The notes beneath the pieces are model-generated. The model did no database searches and was not told the origin of the DNA. It saw nothing but the letters and a program-made list of their open reading frames with translations. Below, piece after piece: positions 15,619 through 24,459 of a DNA stretch of 64,000 bases. Source of the DNA: an uncultured Duncaniella sp. (GTDB lineage: Bacteria > Bacteroidota > Bacteroidia > Bacteroidales > Muribaculaceae); the NCBI GenBank assembly GCA_910577335.1, contig CAJTMJ010000017.1, forward strand, positions 1 to 64,000. The letters run 5' to 3'. Positions within the stretch are counted from its first letter, which is position 1. Every line of letters begins with the position of its first letter. A program made the translations under genes and the position numbers.

Positions 15619-16929
15619 TTAAAGATCCAGACAGGAATCAAGTGCTTCGGTTATAGCTTTTTTGTCGAGATGTTGTCCTATAAACACAATCTTGATCATT
15701 CTATCGCCATAATCTTCATCCCAATCACGCAGGATGCTTGGATCTTGCTCCACGAGTTCTTTGAATTCATCTTCGGGTGCGGTGGCAAACCACATTCCGG
15801 CTTCCTTGAGCTGCTTTTGCTTACCAGCTGTCTCAAACAGATATGACATATCAGGGTTATTGCTGAAATAGCATATACCTTTTGAGCGAATTATACCTGC
15901 GGGCCAGTTTCGAGCTGCGAAATAGTCAAACTTATTCAGGTCGAAAGCCGGACGGCGGAAATATACGAATGTGCCGATTCCATATTCTTCAGCTTCACCC
16001 TCTCCGTGGTGATGGTGGTGATGATGGCAACCGCATGTGCAATTCTCATCATGTTCATGATGATGCTCGTGGTGGTGCTCGTCATCTTCATGGTGATGTT
16101 CATCGTGCTCATGCTCATGGTGGTGCTCATGCTCATGTTCATCACATTCGTCATCATGGTGGTGATGGTGGTGATGATGCTCCTTCTCTTCGGCTTCTAT
16201 TTCGTCGATAGGCTTCTCTATCTGTTCAACCCAAGCGGCAGATGTTGCAACTTTCTCAAATTTGAAAAGGTTAGTGTTGAGAAGGCGTGTTATGTCAACG
16301 TTGGCATAATCACATTCTATGATTTCTGCCTTAGGCTGAATAGCACGTATAATGGCTTTGATCCTGTCACGTTCCTTGTCTGAAACCTCGGAAGATTTAT
16401 TGAGCAGGATTATATTGCAAAATTCAATCTGTTGTATGATGAGATTTTCAATATCTTCTTCATCAAGATTATCCTGTGTGAGCTTTTCTCCACAAGAAAA
16501 TTCATCCTGAAGGCGAAGAGCGTCTACGACAGTGACGATACAATCAAGTTTAGGTGTGCCGTATTTGATATATCCCTGACCCATCTGTGGGATAGAACAG
16601 ATAGTCTGGGCTATAGGAGCAGGTTCGCAAATACCGCTTGCTTCGATGACTATATAGTCGAACTTATCCATTGCCATGATGTCCTCTATCTGCTTTATGA
16701 GATCCATCTTTAAGGTACAGCAGATACATCCGTTTTGGAGAGCTACGAGCGAGTCATCTTTAGTGTCTACAATTCCTCCTCGCTGAATGAGGTCGGCGTC
16801 GATGTTAACTTCGCCTATGTCATTCACGATAACGGCAAAGCGTATTCCTCTCTCGTTAGTTAAAATATGGTTTACCAATGTGGTCTTGCCACTTCCAAGA
16901 TAGCCTGTAAGTAGAAGTATAGGTGTCAT
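15619..16929 (-). CDS. COG0523/CobW-family GTPase with very His-rich metal-binding segment
   Basis: The 436-residue G3E GTPase has Walker A GYLGSGKTT (9-17), the family's CxCC metal site C68-I-C70-C71 (NGCICCTL), EASGICEP near 97-103, NKSS near 177-180, and a CobW C-terminal domain (about 320-430). Between them, residues 251-308 hold about 32 His with Asp, Glu and the cluster CTCGC. COG0523 proteins are metallochaperones for zinc, cobalt or related metals, and the insert would bind several metal ions. The neighbour folB suggests, but does not prove, a link to folate enzymes. The coding strand's CAT/CAC repeats create spurious frames on both strands. Confidence 0.88.
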   Translation of the reverse strand: MTPILLLTGYLGSGKTTLVNHILTNERGIRFAVIVNDIGEVNIDADLIQRGGIVDTKDDSLVALQNGCICCTLKMDLIKQIEDIMAMDKFDYIVIEASGICEPAPIAQTICSIPQMGQGYIKYGTPKLDCIVTVVDALRLQDEFSCGEKLTQDNLDEEDIENLIIQQIEFCNIILLNKSSEVSDKERDRIKAIIRAIQPKAEIIECDYANVDITRLLNTNLFKFEKVATSAAWVEQIEKPIDEIEAEEKEHHHHHHHHDDECDEHEHEHHHEHEHDEHHHEDDEHHHEHHHEHDENCTCGCHHHHHHHGEGEAEEYGIGTFVYFRRPAFDLNKFDYFAARNWPAGIIRSKGICYFSNNPDMSYLFETAGKQKQLKEAGMWFATAPEDEFKELVEQDPSILRDWDEDYGDRMIKIVFIGQHLDKKAITEALDSCLDL

Positions 16930-16971
16930 ATTGTATCTGATATATTTGTTATTCTGTTATAAGTCTGATGT

Positions 16972-17325
16972 TTACCATTCTATTTTGACCGCAACGTTCT
17001 GCATGTCAGCCGGGATTGGAGGATTAAGTTTCGCAACCCGAATCATACCTCCGCTCACAAGGGGATATTTTTGAGTAAGTGTGTCATGGAGGCGTTTTAC
17101 CACATGCTCAAGCAGTTGGGATGGTATGTCCATAACCTGTTTTATAACTTCGACAGCTTCAGCATAGTTCAAGGTATGTTCCAAGTCATCCGATTCCATA
17201 GCACTCTCGATAGGATAGCGTAGATGGACGGCCACTTCAAATGTATTCCCTTTCTCCCGTTCAAAGTCATAGACTCCGTGCCGGGCGAAAAGCTTCAAAC
17301 CATTGATTTCAATTGTGCCTGTCAT
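16972..17325 (-). CDS. folB: Dihydroneopterin aldolase
   Basis: FolB converts dihydroneopterin to 6-hydroxymethyl-dihydropterin in folate synthesis. The 117-residue length is normal. The signature start IEINGLKLFARHGVYDFEREKG is present with the substrate Glu, and TLNYAEAVEVIKQVM and the C-terminal VAKLNPPIPADMQNVAVKI follow. The other folate genes of this window, folE (56.6 kb) and folP (62.1 kb), are far away. It starts 6 nt after the glycosyltransferase stop. Confidence 0.93.
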   Translation of the reverse strand: MTGTIEINGLKLFARHGVYDFEREKGNTFEVAVHLRYPIESAMESDDLEHTLNYAEAVEVIKQVMDIPSQLLEHVVKRLHDTLTQKYPLVSGGMIRVAKLNPPIPADMQNVAVKIEW

Positions 17326-17331
17326 ATAATC

Positions 17332-18510
17332 TTATATCCAAGTAAGGTTAGAACCACGTTTAATGTGTCCCTTTATACGATAATAGAGATTGAATATAGG
17401 ATGATAACACATGAGCCAAGGGAATGTTAGCAACAGCGGACGAGAGCCAAGCGAAACCGATGTCTTCTTCCACGTGATCATCAGTATTATCCATAATATC
17501 AATAGGAGGACAGACGAGATGATCATAGGGATAAAAGAGGGGAGTCCTACTATTGATACAGCGACAGCACTTCCGATGAATATCCACCATGCCCATGAGC
17601 AACTGCTGAAGAATATTCTCGCTCCTGTCTTGAGCTTTTTAGCAGTATAGTCATAGCGGAGTTTAGTGCGTTTGAATGATGCTGACGGATCATTTTCAGC
17701 TATTTCTACGATTGAAGCGGTTGAAAGCTCTGTGGCAGTGTTTTTGCGCTTAGACACTTCGTTTATAAATATGTCATCATCGCCATATTTCAGGTTCAAT
17801 GATTTTGAAAATCCCTTATTTTTGAAAAATACACTTCTCTTATAAGCGAGGTTATGGCATGAACCTCTGTAAGGACGACCGGCGATAGCCCATGATAGAT
17901 ATTCGACAGCGCTCCATACGGTATCGAAAGAATGACGGCGTTTGATTGTGCTGACTGAATCTTCGAGCATCACAGGTGTGGCATATCCGAGCACGATTTC
18001 TTTCCCGTTAATGAAATGCCTCATCATGGACTTTAACCAAATTGGAGATTCAATCCTACAGTTGCCGGTGGTCAACATCACGGTTTCATATCTGGCTGCC
18101 TTTATGCCGAGTGTGACCGCTAATTTCTTTCTTGACAGAGATCGGGATTCCAACGGTGTGAATGTCATGTATAGGTTTGAATACCTTTGTTCTAATTGGG
18201 CAATCACATCTTTAGTCGAACCGACGGCTCCGTCATTAACCACAATTACCTCCATCATTGCCGGATAATCTTGTTCAAGTATCTGAGGCAACAGTATTTC
18301 GAGATTCTGCGCGTCATCCTCCGAATACACTATAACCGATACTGACGGATAGGCGTCAGGCGAGTCAGGTAATGGGGTTTCATTATCTTCTGCCACTTTT
18401 TGCGCAACAGAGGCTACGTAGTGGCGAAATCCAAAAATTAAGTAGAGGAAACAAACTGCTAATGCAGAGTAAAGTGTTATTATAGTTGTAGTTAACTCTA
18501 TTTCGAACAT
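17332..18510 (-). CDS. Family 2 glycosyltransferase, membrane-bound
   Basis: The 392-residue protein has one N-terminal membrane helix (about 8-28), a GT-A domain (about 55-290) and two C-terminal membrane helices (about 300-350). VSVIVYSEDDAQNLEILLP, VIVVNDGAVGSTKDVI and GDDDIFINEVSKR are GT2 features (nucleotide-binding Asp, acidic acceptor motif). At the place where related proteins have a DxD-like TDADC, this one reads TTGNC (147-151), so the usual metal-binding Asp is absent. The product is unknown. It is the first gene of the minus-strand unit ending in uup. Confidence 0.82.
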   Translation of the reverse strand: MFEIELTTTIITLYSALAVCFLYLIFGFRHYVASVAQKVAEDNETPLPDSPDAYPSVSVIVYSEDDAQNLEILLPQILEQDYPAMMEVIVVNDGAVGSTKDVIAQLEQRYSNLYMTFTPLESRSLSRKKLAVTLGIKAARYETVMLTTGNCRIESPIWLKSMMRHFINGKEIVLGYATPVMLEDSVSTIKRRHSFDTVWSAVEYLSWAIAGRPYRGSCHNLAYKRSVFFKNKGFSKSLNLKYGDDDIFINEVSKRKNTATELSTASIVEIAENDPSASFKRTKLRYDYTAKKLKTGARIFFSSCSWAWWIFIGSAVAVSIVGLPSFIPMIISSVLLLILWIILMITWKKTSVSLGSRPLLLTFPWLMCYHPIFNLYYRIKGHIKRGSNLTWI

Positions 18511-18529
18511 ATTTTTGCTTATTAGACCA

Positions 18530-18537
18530 CAAAGTTA
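18530..18537 (-). promoter_or_regulatory. -7 promoter element of the GT2-folB-COG0523-uup unit
   Basis: On the minus strand this is TAACTTTG. The predicted start near 18524 leaves a leader of only about 14 nt before the ATG at 18510. No clear TTTG at -33. Confidence 0.45.
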
Positions 18538-18586
18538 CAAATTTGTGAGTAAATAGCATCAATAATATTGTTGTTTTTGACATAAA

Positions 18587-19861
18587 CTAAGCTCCGGCAA
18601 TGGCTGTACACATTATATTTGTGTCAAAATAACTGATTGCCATTTCCGATAATAGTTCAGGTGATAAATTATGCGCTAATTTTTGTTGCTGGTGGAAATA
18701 GTCGGACGGGGTTCCTGCAGTAATCCTTGTCTGATACATATCCATAATAGAGAAAGGAGAATCAAGCACTGATGCGAGATTGGAGAGTTGGAATTGGCTC
18801 AATCGGTTTATTTCATCTTGGGTGTATGTGCCCGGGTCTTTTAGCCGTTCAATCTCGGTGTATACTTCCCGTATCAGAGGCTCCACATTTGAGCAATCGG
18901 TCTGAGTGGATATATAGATAAAACTTTTGTTTTTGTATCCGAGCAGTGAAGCCGAAATCCCGTAGGTAAAACCTTTGTCCTCACGAATATTTGCCATTAG
19001 TCTACTGCCAAAATATCCGCCAAATGCGGTGACAGTGGCACGTAGTGGTACGAAATCACTATCGTCACGACCGATAGTAGGCATGACCATGTTTATGGCG
19101 CTCTGCAGGCTACGCGGTCGGATAATAATTTCTTTTTGGGGCGAAGCAAAATCAGGAAAACTCAGCGGTTCTATACTGTAGTTTTTATCGGATGATATTT
19201 TTGAAAAGGCTGTTAGGACAGATTCGATTAATTCATTAGACAATTTCCCGGAGAGGAATATATTCACATTTTTGGTGTCAAGCCGGGAATAATGAAAATC
19301 TGATAGGTCCTTAGACGTTATCTTTATGATGGACTCGGGGGTTTCAACTCGTGCTAACGGATGATTTTCACCATATATCATTTTACGGATAGCCGCATTT
19401 GAATGATATGTGACTTTTTCACGGTCAATCTCGATTTTTGAAATCCTTCGTTTTATCATCATATTTAATGCGTCTTCCGGGAAAATGGAATCCGTTAATA
19501 TTTCTACCAACAAGTCAATTATAGATGGTAATCTGTCATTCAGACTAAACAGAGTGATGGAAGAATGATGAGTCGATACAGAAGTGTTAGTCCATGCTCC
19601 ATTGTATTCCAATATGTTTACAATTTGCTCTCCAGTGTGTTTGGAGGTACCTTCAAGAAGCAACAGCATGGCAAGGTTGCTCAATCCGGCAACGGGAGAT
19701 TCTGCCTCTCCGCCCGGCAGTGTTACTGTCAGTCGGTTGACATCGCTGTCGCCACCACTTATGAAATGTACCGCTATGCCGTTGGGGAGAACAGTCTTGT
19801 TAACATCGGGGAGAGTCAGAGTGCCAAAGTTATGGATTTTTGGAGGAATGGAACGATTCAT
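18587..19861 (-). CDS. M16 (insulinase-like) family protein without zinc site
   Basis: The 424-residue protein has the two-domain M16B fold: VTLPGGEAESPVAGLSNLAML (about 46-66), EILTDSIFPEDAL, and the C-terminal domain with the R/Y pair region (LMANIREDKGFTYGISASLLG, here in parts). The active HxxEH of M16 peptidases should lie at 62-66, but the sequence there is N-L-A-M-L, so both His and the Glu are gone. It is therefore a non-catalytic M16 subunit by sequence. M16B proteins often work as active/inactive pairs, yet no partner is in the window. It follows the NlpC/P60 gene by 12 nt and has no signal peptide. Confidence 0.85.
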   Translation of the reverse strand: MNRSIPPKIHNFGTLTLPDVNKTVLPNGIAVHFISGGDSDVNRLTVTLPGGEAESPVAGLSNLAMLLLLEGTSKHTGEQIVNILEYNGAWTNTSVSTHHSSITLFSLNDRLPSIIDLLVEILTDSIFPEDALNMMIKRRISKIEIDREKVTYHSNAAIRKMIYGENHPLARVETPESIIKITSKDLSDFHYSRLDTKNVNIFLSGKLSNELIESVLTAFSKISSDKNYSIEPLSFPDFASPQKEIIIRPRSLQSAINMVMPTIGRDDSDFVPLRATVTAFGGYFGSRLMANIREDKGFTYGISASLLGYKNKSFIYISTQTDCSNVEPLIREVYTEIERLKDPGTYTQDEINRLSQFQLSNLASVLDSPFSIMDMYQTRITAGTPSDYFHQQQKLAHNLSPELLSEMAISYFDTNIMCTAIAGA

Positions 19862-19873
19862 GAAATAGCAGAT

Positions 19874-20743
19874 TTAATTGCTGTAGATTGAGTCTAATTT
19901 TTGTTCGATAATGGAATTAAGCACACTCGTACGTGCATCATCGGCTGATATTTCAGGCACAACACTCTTTGCTGCCTTTGCCGGGGTAATAGGGCTGGTG
20001 GCAGGCAGTTTGCTCTGAACGGTTGCTGTTTTTGGACTATTTGATACCTTTTTCTCGGGTAGTGATGTCACAGGAGTATAATTAAATGGTGTGTCCCCGT
20101 TATTTTCAATGGATGATATATTAATTTCGTTTACAACCGGGGTATTTGATGCGATACCTTCATTTAGGGACGGCTCTTCCTTATAGTCGGAAATCATGGC
20201 ATGATATTGATTCACACGGCCCGAACCTGTGAATGTACGGGTATAGTAATCAGCTGTGATATCGCTGACTATAACACCCTTGGATGAAGATGCATGAATC
20301 ATGCGGTTGTCACCTATAAAGATGCCGACATGTGAGACTTTATTGCTTCTGCCTGTGGCGAAGAATAACAGGTCGCCGGGCACAAGTTCTTTCTTGGGTG
20401 TGGGAGTACAATAGTCGGACTGTTCCTTAGAACTTCTTGGGAGTTTGATAGCCAGTGCGGACAGATATACCTGTGTGACAAAACCGGAACAATCCACACC
20501 ATTCCTGCTCGAACCACCATATTTATAAGGTGTACCCAACCACATGCTTGCTTCCTTAAGCAATGCTTTTGATTGGGGTGCAAGAGATTGAGGTATGGAG
20601 ACAGTCTGATTTGCTGACACGGCATCTCCTTTGACCGGGCTCTTTTTTACTAATGTCGCAGTATTGCGTGATGAACCGCACGACACGGCTAATGTCGCTA
20701 AGAACGGTAATATTAATAGTAATAATATATGATGCTTTTTCAT
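19874..20743 (-). CDS. NlpC/P60 (C40) peptidase lipoprotein
   Basis: The 289-residue lipoprotein has the lipobox LAVSC with Cys22. Residues about 58-170 are an NlpC/P60 domain: YKYGGSSRNGVDCSGFV with catalytic Cys85, VSHVGIFIG with His138, and MIHASS with His150. Such enzymes cut peptide stems of peptidoglycan. The tail, about 175-289, is low-complexity (Pro, Ser, Ala, Lys) and poorly conserved in character. Its -7 promoter element lies only 7 nt before the ATG. The M16 gene follows 12 nt later. Confidence 0.9.
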   Translation of the reverse strand: MKKHHILLLLILPFLATLAVSCGSSRNTATLVKKSPVKGDAVSANQTVSIPQSLAPQSKALLKEASMWLGTPYKYGGSSRNGVDCSGFVTQVYLSALAIKLPRSSKEQSDYCTPTPKKELVPGDLLFFATGRSNKVSHVGIFIGDNRMIHASSSKGVIVSDITADYYTRTFTGSGRVNQYHAMISDYKEEPSLNEGIASNTPVVNEINISSIENNGDTPFNYTPVTSLPEKKVSNSPKTATVQSKLPATSPITPAKAAKSVVPEISADDARTSVLNSIIEQKLDSIYSN

Positions 20744-20750
20744 GATATGG

Positions 20751-20758
20751 CAAAATTA
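20751..20758 (-). promoter_or_regulatory. -7 promoter element almost touching the NlpC/P60 start
   Basis: On the minus strand this is TAATTTTG, ending 7 nt before the ATG at 20743. A start site at the usual distance would give a leader of only 0-4 nt. The rest of the gap 20759-20948 is AT-rich and shows no second clear promoter on this strand. Confidence 0.45.
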
Positions 20759-20948
20759 CGAATAATCATTTGTATTCTGACATGCCACTGTCAGTTTTTA
20801 TTGTCGGATAGTTATTTTACGTGGTAAATATATCTTAAAATGGCATGGCTCGTCTTAAAATTGTTTAAACCTGGCGATATTTAATTGCAAGGGATGTAAC
20901 ATTGCATGATATTTGCAGTCTTATTAGTGAATCCAATCATTACAAGGA

Positions 20949-22550
20949 ATGGATTTCAATGAAAAAAGAAACAAGTTCAATCACATAAACAAAAACAAGT
21001 TTAGAAGTATGAAATTATCCGGCAAAATCATTTTACTTGCTACGGGTTCTGCAGTATTAGGCTCGGCAGTCACCACTGTTGCAATGAAACATGCTTTGTT
21101 ATCTGACAATGTTGTAGATGTTACAACATATACAGTTGACAATTCGGCATCTAATGGACTATTCAAGGTCTCACAGACACCTGTGCAGTCTACTGATTTT
21201 ACAGAGGCGGCAGAGAGCACTATAAATGGGGTAGTGTCCATAAAAAGTTATGCCACACCACGGGGATATTCACAAGGCGGGAATGGTGGATTCTTTAACG
21301 ATCCATTCTTTGAATATTTTTTCGGAAGCCCTAACGGCAACCAACGTCGTCAATATCAGCAACAGCAGCCCAAGCAGCAACAGATGGGACTTGGCTCAGG
21401 CGTGATAATCAGTGCCGATGGTTATATTGTGACAAACAACCATGTCATAGATGATGCCGAACGTCTTGAAGTGACTCTTAACGATAACCGTACATTCGAT
21501 GCCACAGTTATCGGTTCTGATTCAATGACTGACCTTGCGTTGATTAAGATTGATGCAAAAGATCTTCCTGTAATACCTATGGGCGACAGTGATGCGTTGA
21601 AGGTCGGAGAGTGGGTGCTTGCTGTAGGTAATCCCTTCGGTTTTACGTCAACTGTTACAACCGGTATCGTTTCAGCCAAGGCTCGCAGCATCGGTTCTGC
21701 CACACACTCATCTCGTCCAATGGGTATTGAATCTTACATCCAGACAGATGCCGCTGTCAATCCCGGTAACTCAGGTGGCGCATTGGTAAATTTGAGCGGA
21801 GAACTTATAGGTATAAATACTGCCATATATAGCCAGACCGGTAACTATGCAGGTTATTCATTCGCTATCCCGACCTCCATTGTCAAGAAAGTTGCAAGTG
21901 ACTTACGCCAGTTCGGCACAGTTCAACGTGCAGTCCTTGGTATTGGTATTTCAGATCTTTCAAATGAAATAGCAAAGGATAAAGGAATTACTGCCGTGAC
22001 CAAAGGTGTGTATGTCGGCAGTGTCAGCGACAGATCATCGGCTAAAGAAGCAGGTATTGTCGAAGGTGATGTCATTGTAAAGATAAATGATGTGGCTACC
22101 GATAATGTGGCTCAGCTTCAGGAGCAGGTATCGAAATATCGTCCGGGCGATAAGATTAAGGTTAGTTACATTCGTGATAACAAGCCTTACTCAGTGGAAG
22201 TGAAATTGCTTAACCAGCAGGGTACTACAAATATGACCAAGGCTTCTGATTTCACAGATCTCGGATGTGCCTTTAAGAAGGTCGATGAAGCAACCTTGAA
22301 GCAGCTTGGTATCAGCAATGGTGTTAAGATTGTAGATGTGCGTGACGGACATTTTAGAGATGCCGGTGTGCGTGAAGGATTTATAATCTATTCTATTAAT
22401 GATACACGAGTTTCATCGCCTGAGGATGTTGAAAAGATATATAAGGCGATCATGAAGGGTAATGGTGACGAAAAGGTCATGATAATCAGAGGTCTGTATC
22501 CGACAGGTAAACGCGGTATATATGCCGTTGACCTGACTCCCGCAGAATAA
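20949..22550 (+). CDS. degP: Do/HtrA (DegP-type) periplasmic serine protease
   Basis: The 533-residue protein has an N-terminal hydrophobic segment (about 23-45), a trypsin-like domain with catalytic triad His165 (VTNNHVI), Asp195 (SMTDLAL) and Ser275 (NPGNSGGAL), and two PDZ domains (about 325-415 and 430-525). It degrades or refolds damaged periplasmic proteins. A Gln-rich loop at 131-145 interrupts the region before the protease core. I take ATG 20949; ATG 21009, directly before the membrane segment (MKLSGKIILL), is an equally plausible start that gives a more normal signal peptide. The gene stands alone and ends at a bidirectional terminator. Confidence 0.94.
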   Translation: MDFNEKRNKFNHINKNKFRSMKLSGKIILLATGSAVLGSAVTTVAMKHALLSDNVVDVTTYTVDNSASNGLFKVSQTPVQSTDFTEAAESTINGVVSIKSYATPRGYSQGGNGGFFNDPFFEYFFGSPNGNQRRQYQQQQPKQQQMGLGSGVIISADGYIVTNNHVIDDAERLEVTLNDNRTFDATVIGSDSMTDLALIKIDAKDLPVIPMGDSDALKVGEWVLAVGNPFGFTSTVTTGIVSAKARSIGSATHSSRPMGIESYIQTDAAVNPGNSGGALVNLSGELIGINTAIYSQTGNYAGYSFAIPTSIVKKVASDLRQFGTVQRAVLGIGISDLSNEIAKDKGITAVTKGVYVGSVSDRSSAKEAGIVEGDVIVKINDVATDNVAQLQEQVSKYRPGDKIKVSYIRDNKPYSVEVKLLNQQGTTNMTKASDFTDLGCAFKKVDEATLKQLGISNGVKIVDVRDGHFRDAGVREGFIIYSINDTRVSSPEDVEKIYKAIMKGNGDEKVMIIRGLYPTGKRGIYAVDLTPAE

Positions 22551-22581
22551 TTGAAAAAACATCTACGAGTTTCCTTTTAGA

Positions 22582-22619
22582 AAAAGCCTGATGAATGTCG
22601 AAACGTTCATCAGGCTTTT
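22582..22619. terminator. Bidirectional terminator between degP and ridA
   Basis: A 17-bp stem (22582-22598 with 22603-22619, one G-U, tetraloop CGAA) has A-rich and T-rich flanks on both sides, so it can stop transcription of both convergent genes. The stem core is AGCCTGATGAA. Confidence 0.8.
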
Positions 22620-22640
22620 CATTGCTTATGTGACTGAGGT

Positions 22641-23015
22641 TTAGAGAGCGGCGATCACTTCTATTTCCACTAATACCTGTTTGGGCAGTTCACGAACAGC
22701 TACGGCTGAACGAGCGGGGAAGGGTTCGCTGAATGTCTCTGCATACACGGCATTCATTTCTCCGAACAAGCTCATGTCGGCAAGGAATACTGTGGTCTTA
22801 ACAACATTGTCAATGCTTGTGCCGGCAGCTGCTAAAAGTGCCTTTACATTTGCGAGCGACTGTGCGGTCTGAGCCTTGATACCTTCCGGTATTTCACCTG
22901 TGGCGGGATTTACCGGTATTTGACCTGAGCAGAAAAGCATGTTGCCACATTTGATTGCCTGACTGTATGGTCCGATGGCTGCGGGAGCAGCAGTAGTTGA
23001 AATTACTTCTTTCAT
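22641..23015 (-). CDS. ridA: RidA family protein (reactive imine deaminase)
   Basis: RidA hydrolyses reactive enamine/imine intermediates made by PLP enzymes. The 124-residue protein has the family features IGPYSQAIKCGNMLFCSGQIP near the start, a central NVKALLAAAG, and the C-terminal FPARSAVAVRELPK with the catalytic Arg near residue 101-105. It forms trimers in the cytoplasm. It is followed by nothing on its strand and preceded by the YihY gene after 38 nt. Confidence 0.95.
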   Translation of the reverse strand: MKEVISTTAAPAAIGPYSQAIKCGNMLFCSGQIPVNPATGEIPEGIKAQTAQSLANVKALLAAAGTSIDNVVKTTVFLADMSLFGEMNAVYAETFSEPFPARSAVAVRELPKQVLVEIEVIAAL

Positions 23016-23053
23016 GATAGTTGAATGGTTAAAATATAATGAATAAATATAGG

Positions 23054-24436
23054 TTAAACTTCAGGAACATTAATTGATATGTCATATAGCGGAAAGTCCT
23101 GATGTGAGGTTCTCACTTTTTCTGTTATTGAATCACATAGCTGGATGATTTCTTTAAATTTCTCATCAAACTCAGGTATGAAATCTGATTCCCCATGCGA
23201 TGCCAGAATACACAGGACGTTTCCAAGTGTATAGTACTCTAAATCCTTTGATGGTTGGAGAGGGAGATCGTCTTCAAGCTCATGAGCGCTACTGGGAACG
23301 ACCCTGTTTATCAAACCGCAATCCAACAGATACAGTGCTATCATCCTCGCCAATCTTGGCGGAATCATACATGATTCCGAGAGGGTGGATATGTTGACTG
23401 CCGGTTTATCATCTTTAAATCGTTTTATAATTACGGTCATGACAGCCAATGCCACTTTACGTCTGTAGTTTGAAGATATGGCGTTGATCTGTTTCTCGTA
23501 ACTGAACATAAAGATATTTTGAGCCGAGCAGCATATCAAAGCTCCTGCGAGTGTTATGAGCCATGAAAGTTGCAGCCATAAAAGCATCAACGGGAGGAAT
23601 GAGAAACTACCATATATGGCATTGTATTTCGATACATACAACTGACCCGAGACGAAGAGCCATTGCAATATTTGAAAGGCTGTGCCTGCTATCACACCCG
23701 CTATGAATGCATTTTTGAATCTGACCTTCGTGTTTGGTATCAGCATGTACGCACCCACGAAAAACAGCCATCCGAAAATGTATGACACACAGTCAAGCAA
23801 CCATGAGATTATAGGTGTGATGTAGTCAAACGGGAGAAGTCGTTGGATGGTATTCGACATGAATATCTGCAAACCGCCCGAACATGTCATAAGTACGGGA
23901 AGTATTATGCAGATGGCAAGATAATCAGTGGCTTTGCGGAATATTGAGCGTCCCACCGTTACGCCCCAAATCTGATTGAAGGTATCCTCCACATTGCTAA
24001 GCAGGGATATGATGGTCCATAGCAAGAACACGATACCCACGCCGACGAAAATACCTTCTGAAGCCTGTGCAAGACATGAGTCCACGAATGAAAAAGCCAT
24101 ATCCAAGGCTCGGCTTTGGGATGGGAAATAACTGTAGAGTTGCTTTTGCAGTAAATTTTGCAGACCGAACCCACGCCCGATCGCAAATAGCAACGCAAGG
24201 GCAGGGACAATAGCCAATAATGTCCGATAAGTCATCGCACATGCCTTCGACTGAAGGTCCGTGCTAAGGAAGGTTCTGACCGTGAGATTGGCAGTCTTTA
24301 TGATATTGATTTTTAGACTGACTCTCCGGTCTTCCCAAACACCGCTGCTGCAGTAATTCCATATAGCAATGCAGCGGTTATATATCCGTTGCCATTTGCT
24401 TATAATGGTTTCCTTTAACTTATCAAACTTTTTCAT
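23054..24436 (-). CDS. YihY/BrkB family inner-membrane protein
   Basis: The 460-residue protein has six predicted membrane helices between about 55 and 320 and a cytoplasmic C-terminal extension (about 325-460) that looks like a winged-helix domain (VNISTLSESCMIPPRLARMIALYLLDCGLI, in parts). The membrane part shows the YihY/BrkB features AMTYRTLLAIVPALALLFAI and WTIISLLSNVEDTFNQIW. Its function is unknown despite the old name ribonuclease BN. It follows the lipoprotein gene by 23 nt. Confidence 0.88.
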   Translation of the reverse strand: MKKFDKLKETIISKWQRIYNRCIAIWNYCSSGVWEDRRVSLKINIIKTANLTVRTFLSTDLQSKACAMTYRTLLAIVPALALLFAIGRGFGLQNLLQKQLYSYFPSQSRALDMAFSFVDSCLAQASEGIFVGVGIVFLLWTIISLLSNVEDTFNQIWGVTVGRSIFRKATDYLAICIILPVLMTCSGGLQIFMSNTIQRLLPFDYITPIISWLLDCVSYIFGWLFFVGAYMLIPNTKVRFKNAFIAGVIAGTAFQILQWLFVSGQLYVSKYNAIYGSFSFLPLMLLWLQLSWLITLAGALICCSAQNIFMFSYEKQINAISSNYRRKVALAVMTVIIKRFKDDKPAVNISTLSESCMIPPRLARMIALYLLDCGLINRVVPSSAHELEDDLPLQPSKDLEYYTLGNVLCILASHGESDFIPEFDEKFKEIIQLCDSITEKVRTSHQDFPLYDISINVPEV

Positions 24437-24459
24437 GCGTGTCTGTCTAAAGCGTTTGA

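Noticed and set aside
16004..16190. Short tandem repeat (ATGGTGATG-like) that could be a microsatellite or phase-variable repeat
   Set aside because: It is the coding sequence of the His-rich segment; the units are irregular and the frame is kept, so I treat it as protein composition rather than a repeat element.
15882..16383. Plus-strand frames rich in Met, Val, His and Asp
   Set aside because: These arise from the CAT/CAC repeats of the His-rich segment of the COG0523 GTPase read on the other strand and in other frames.
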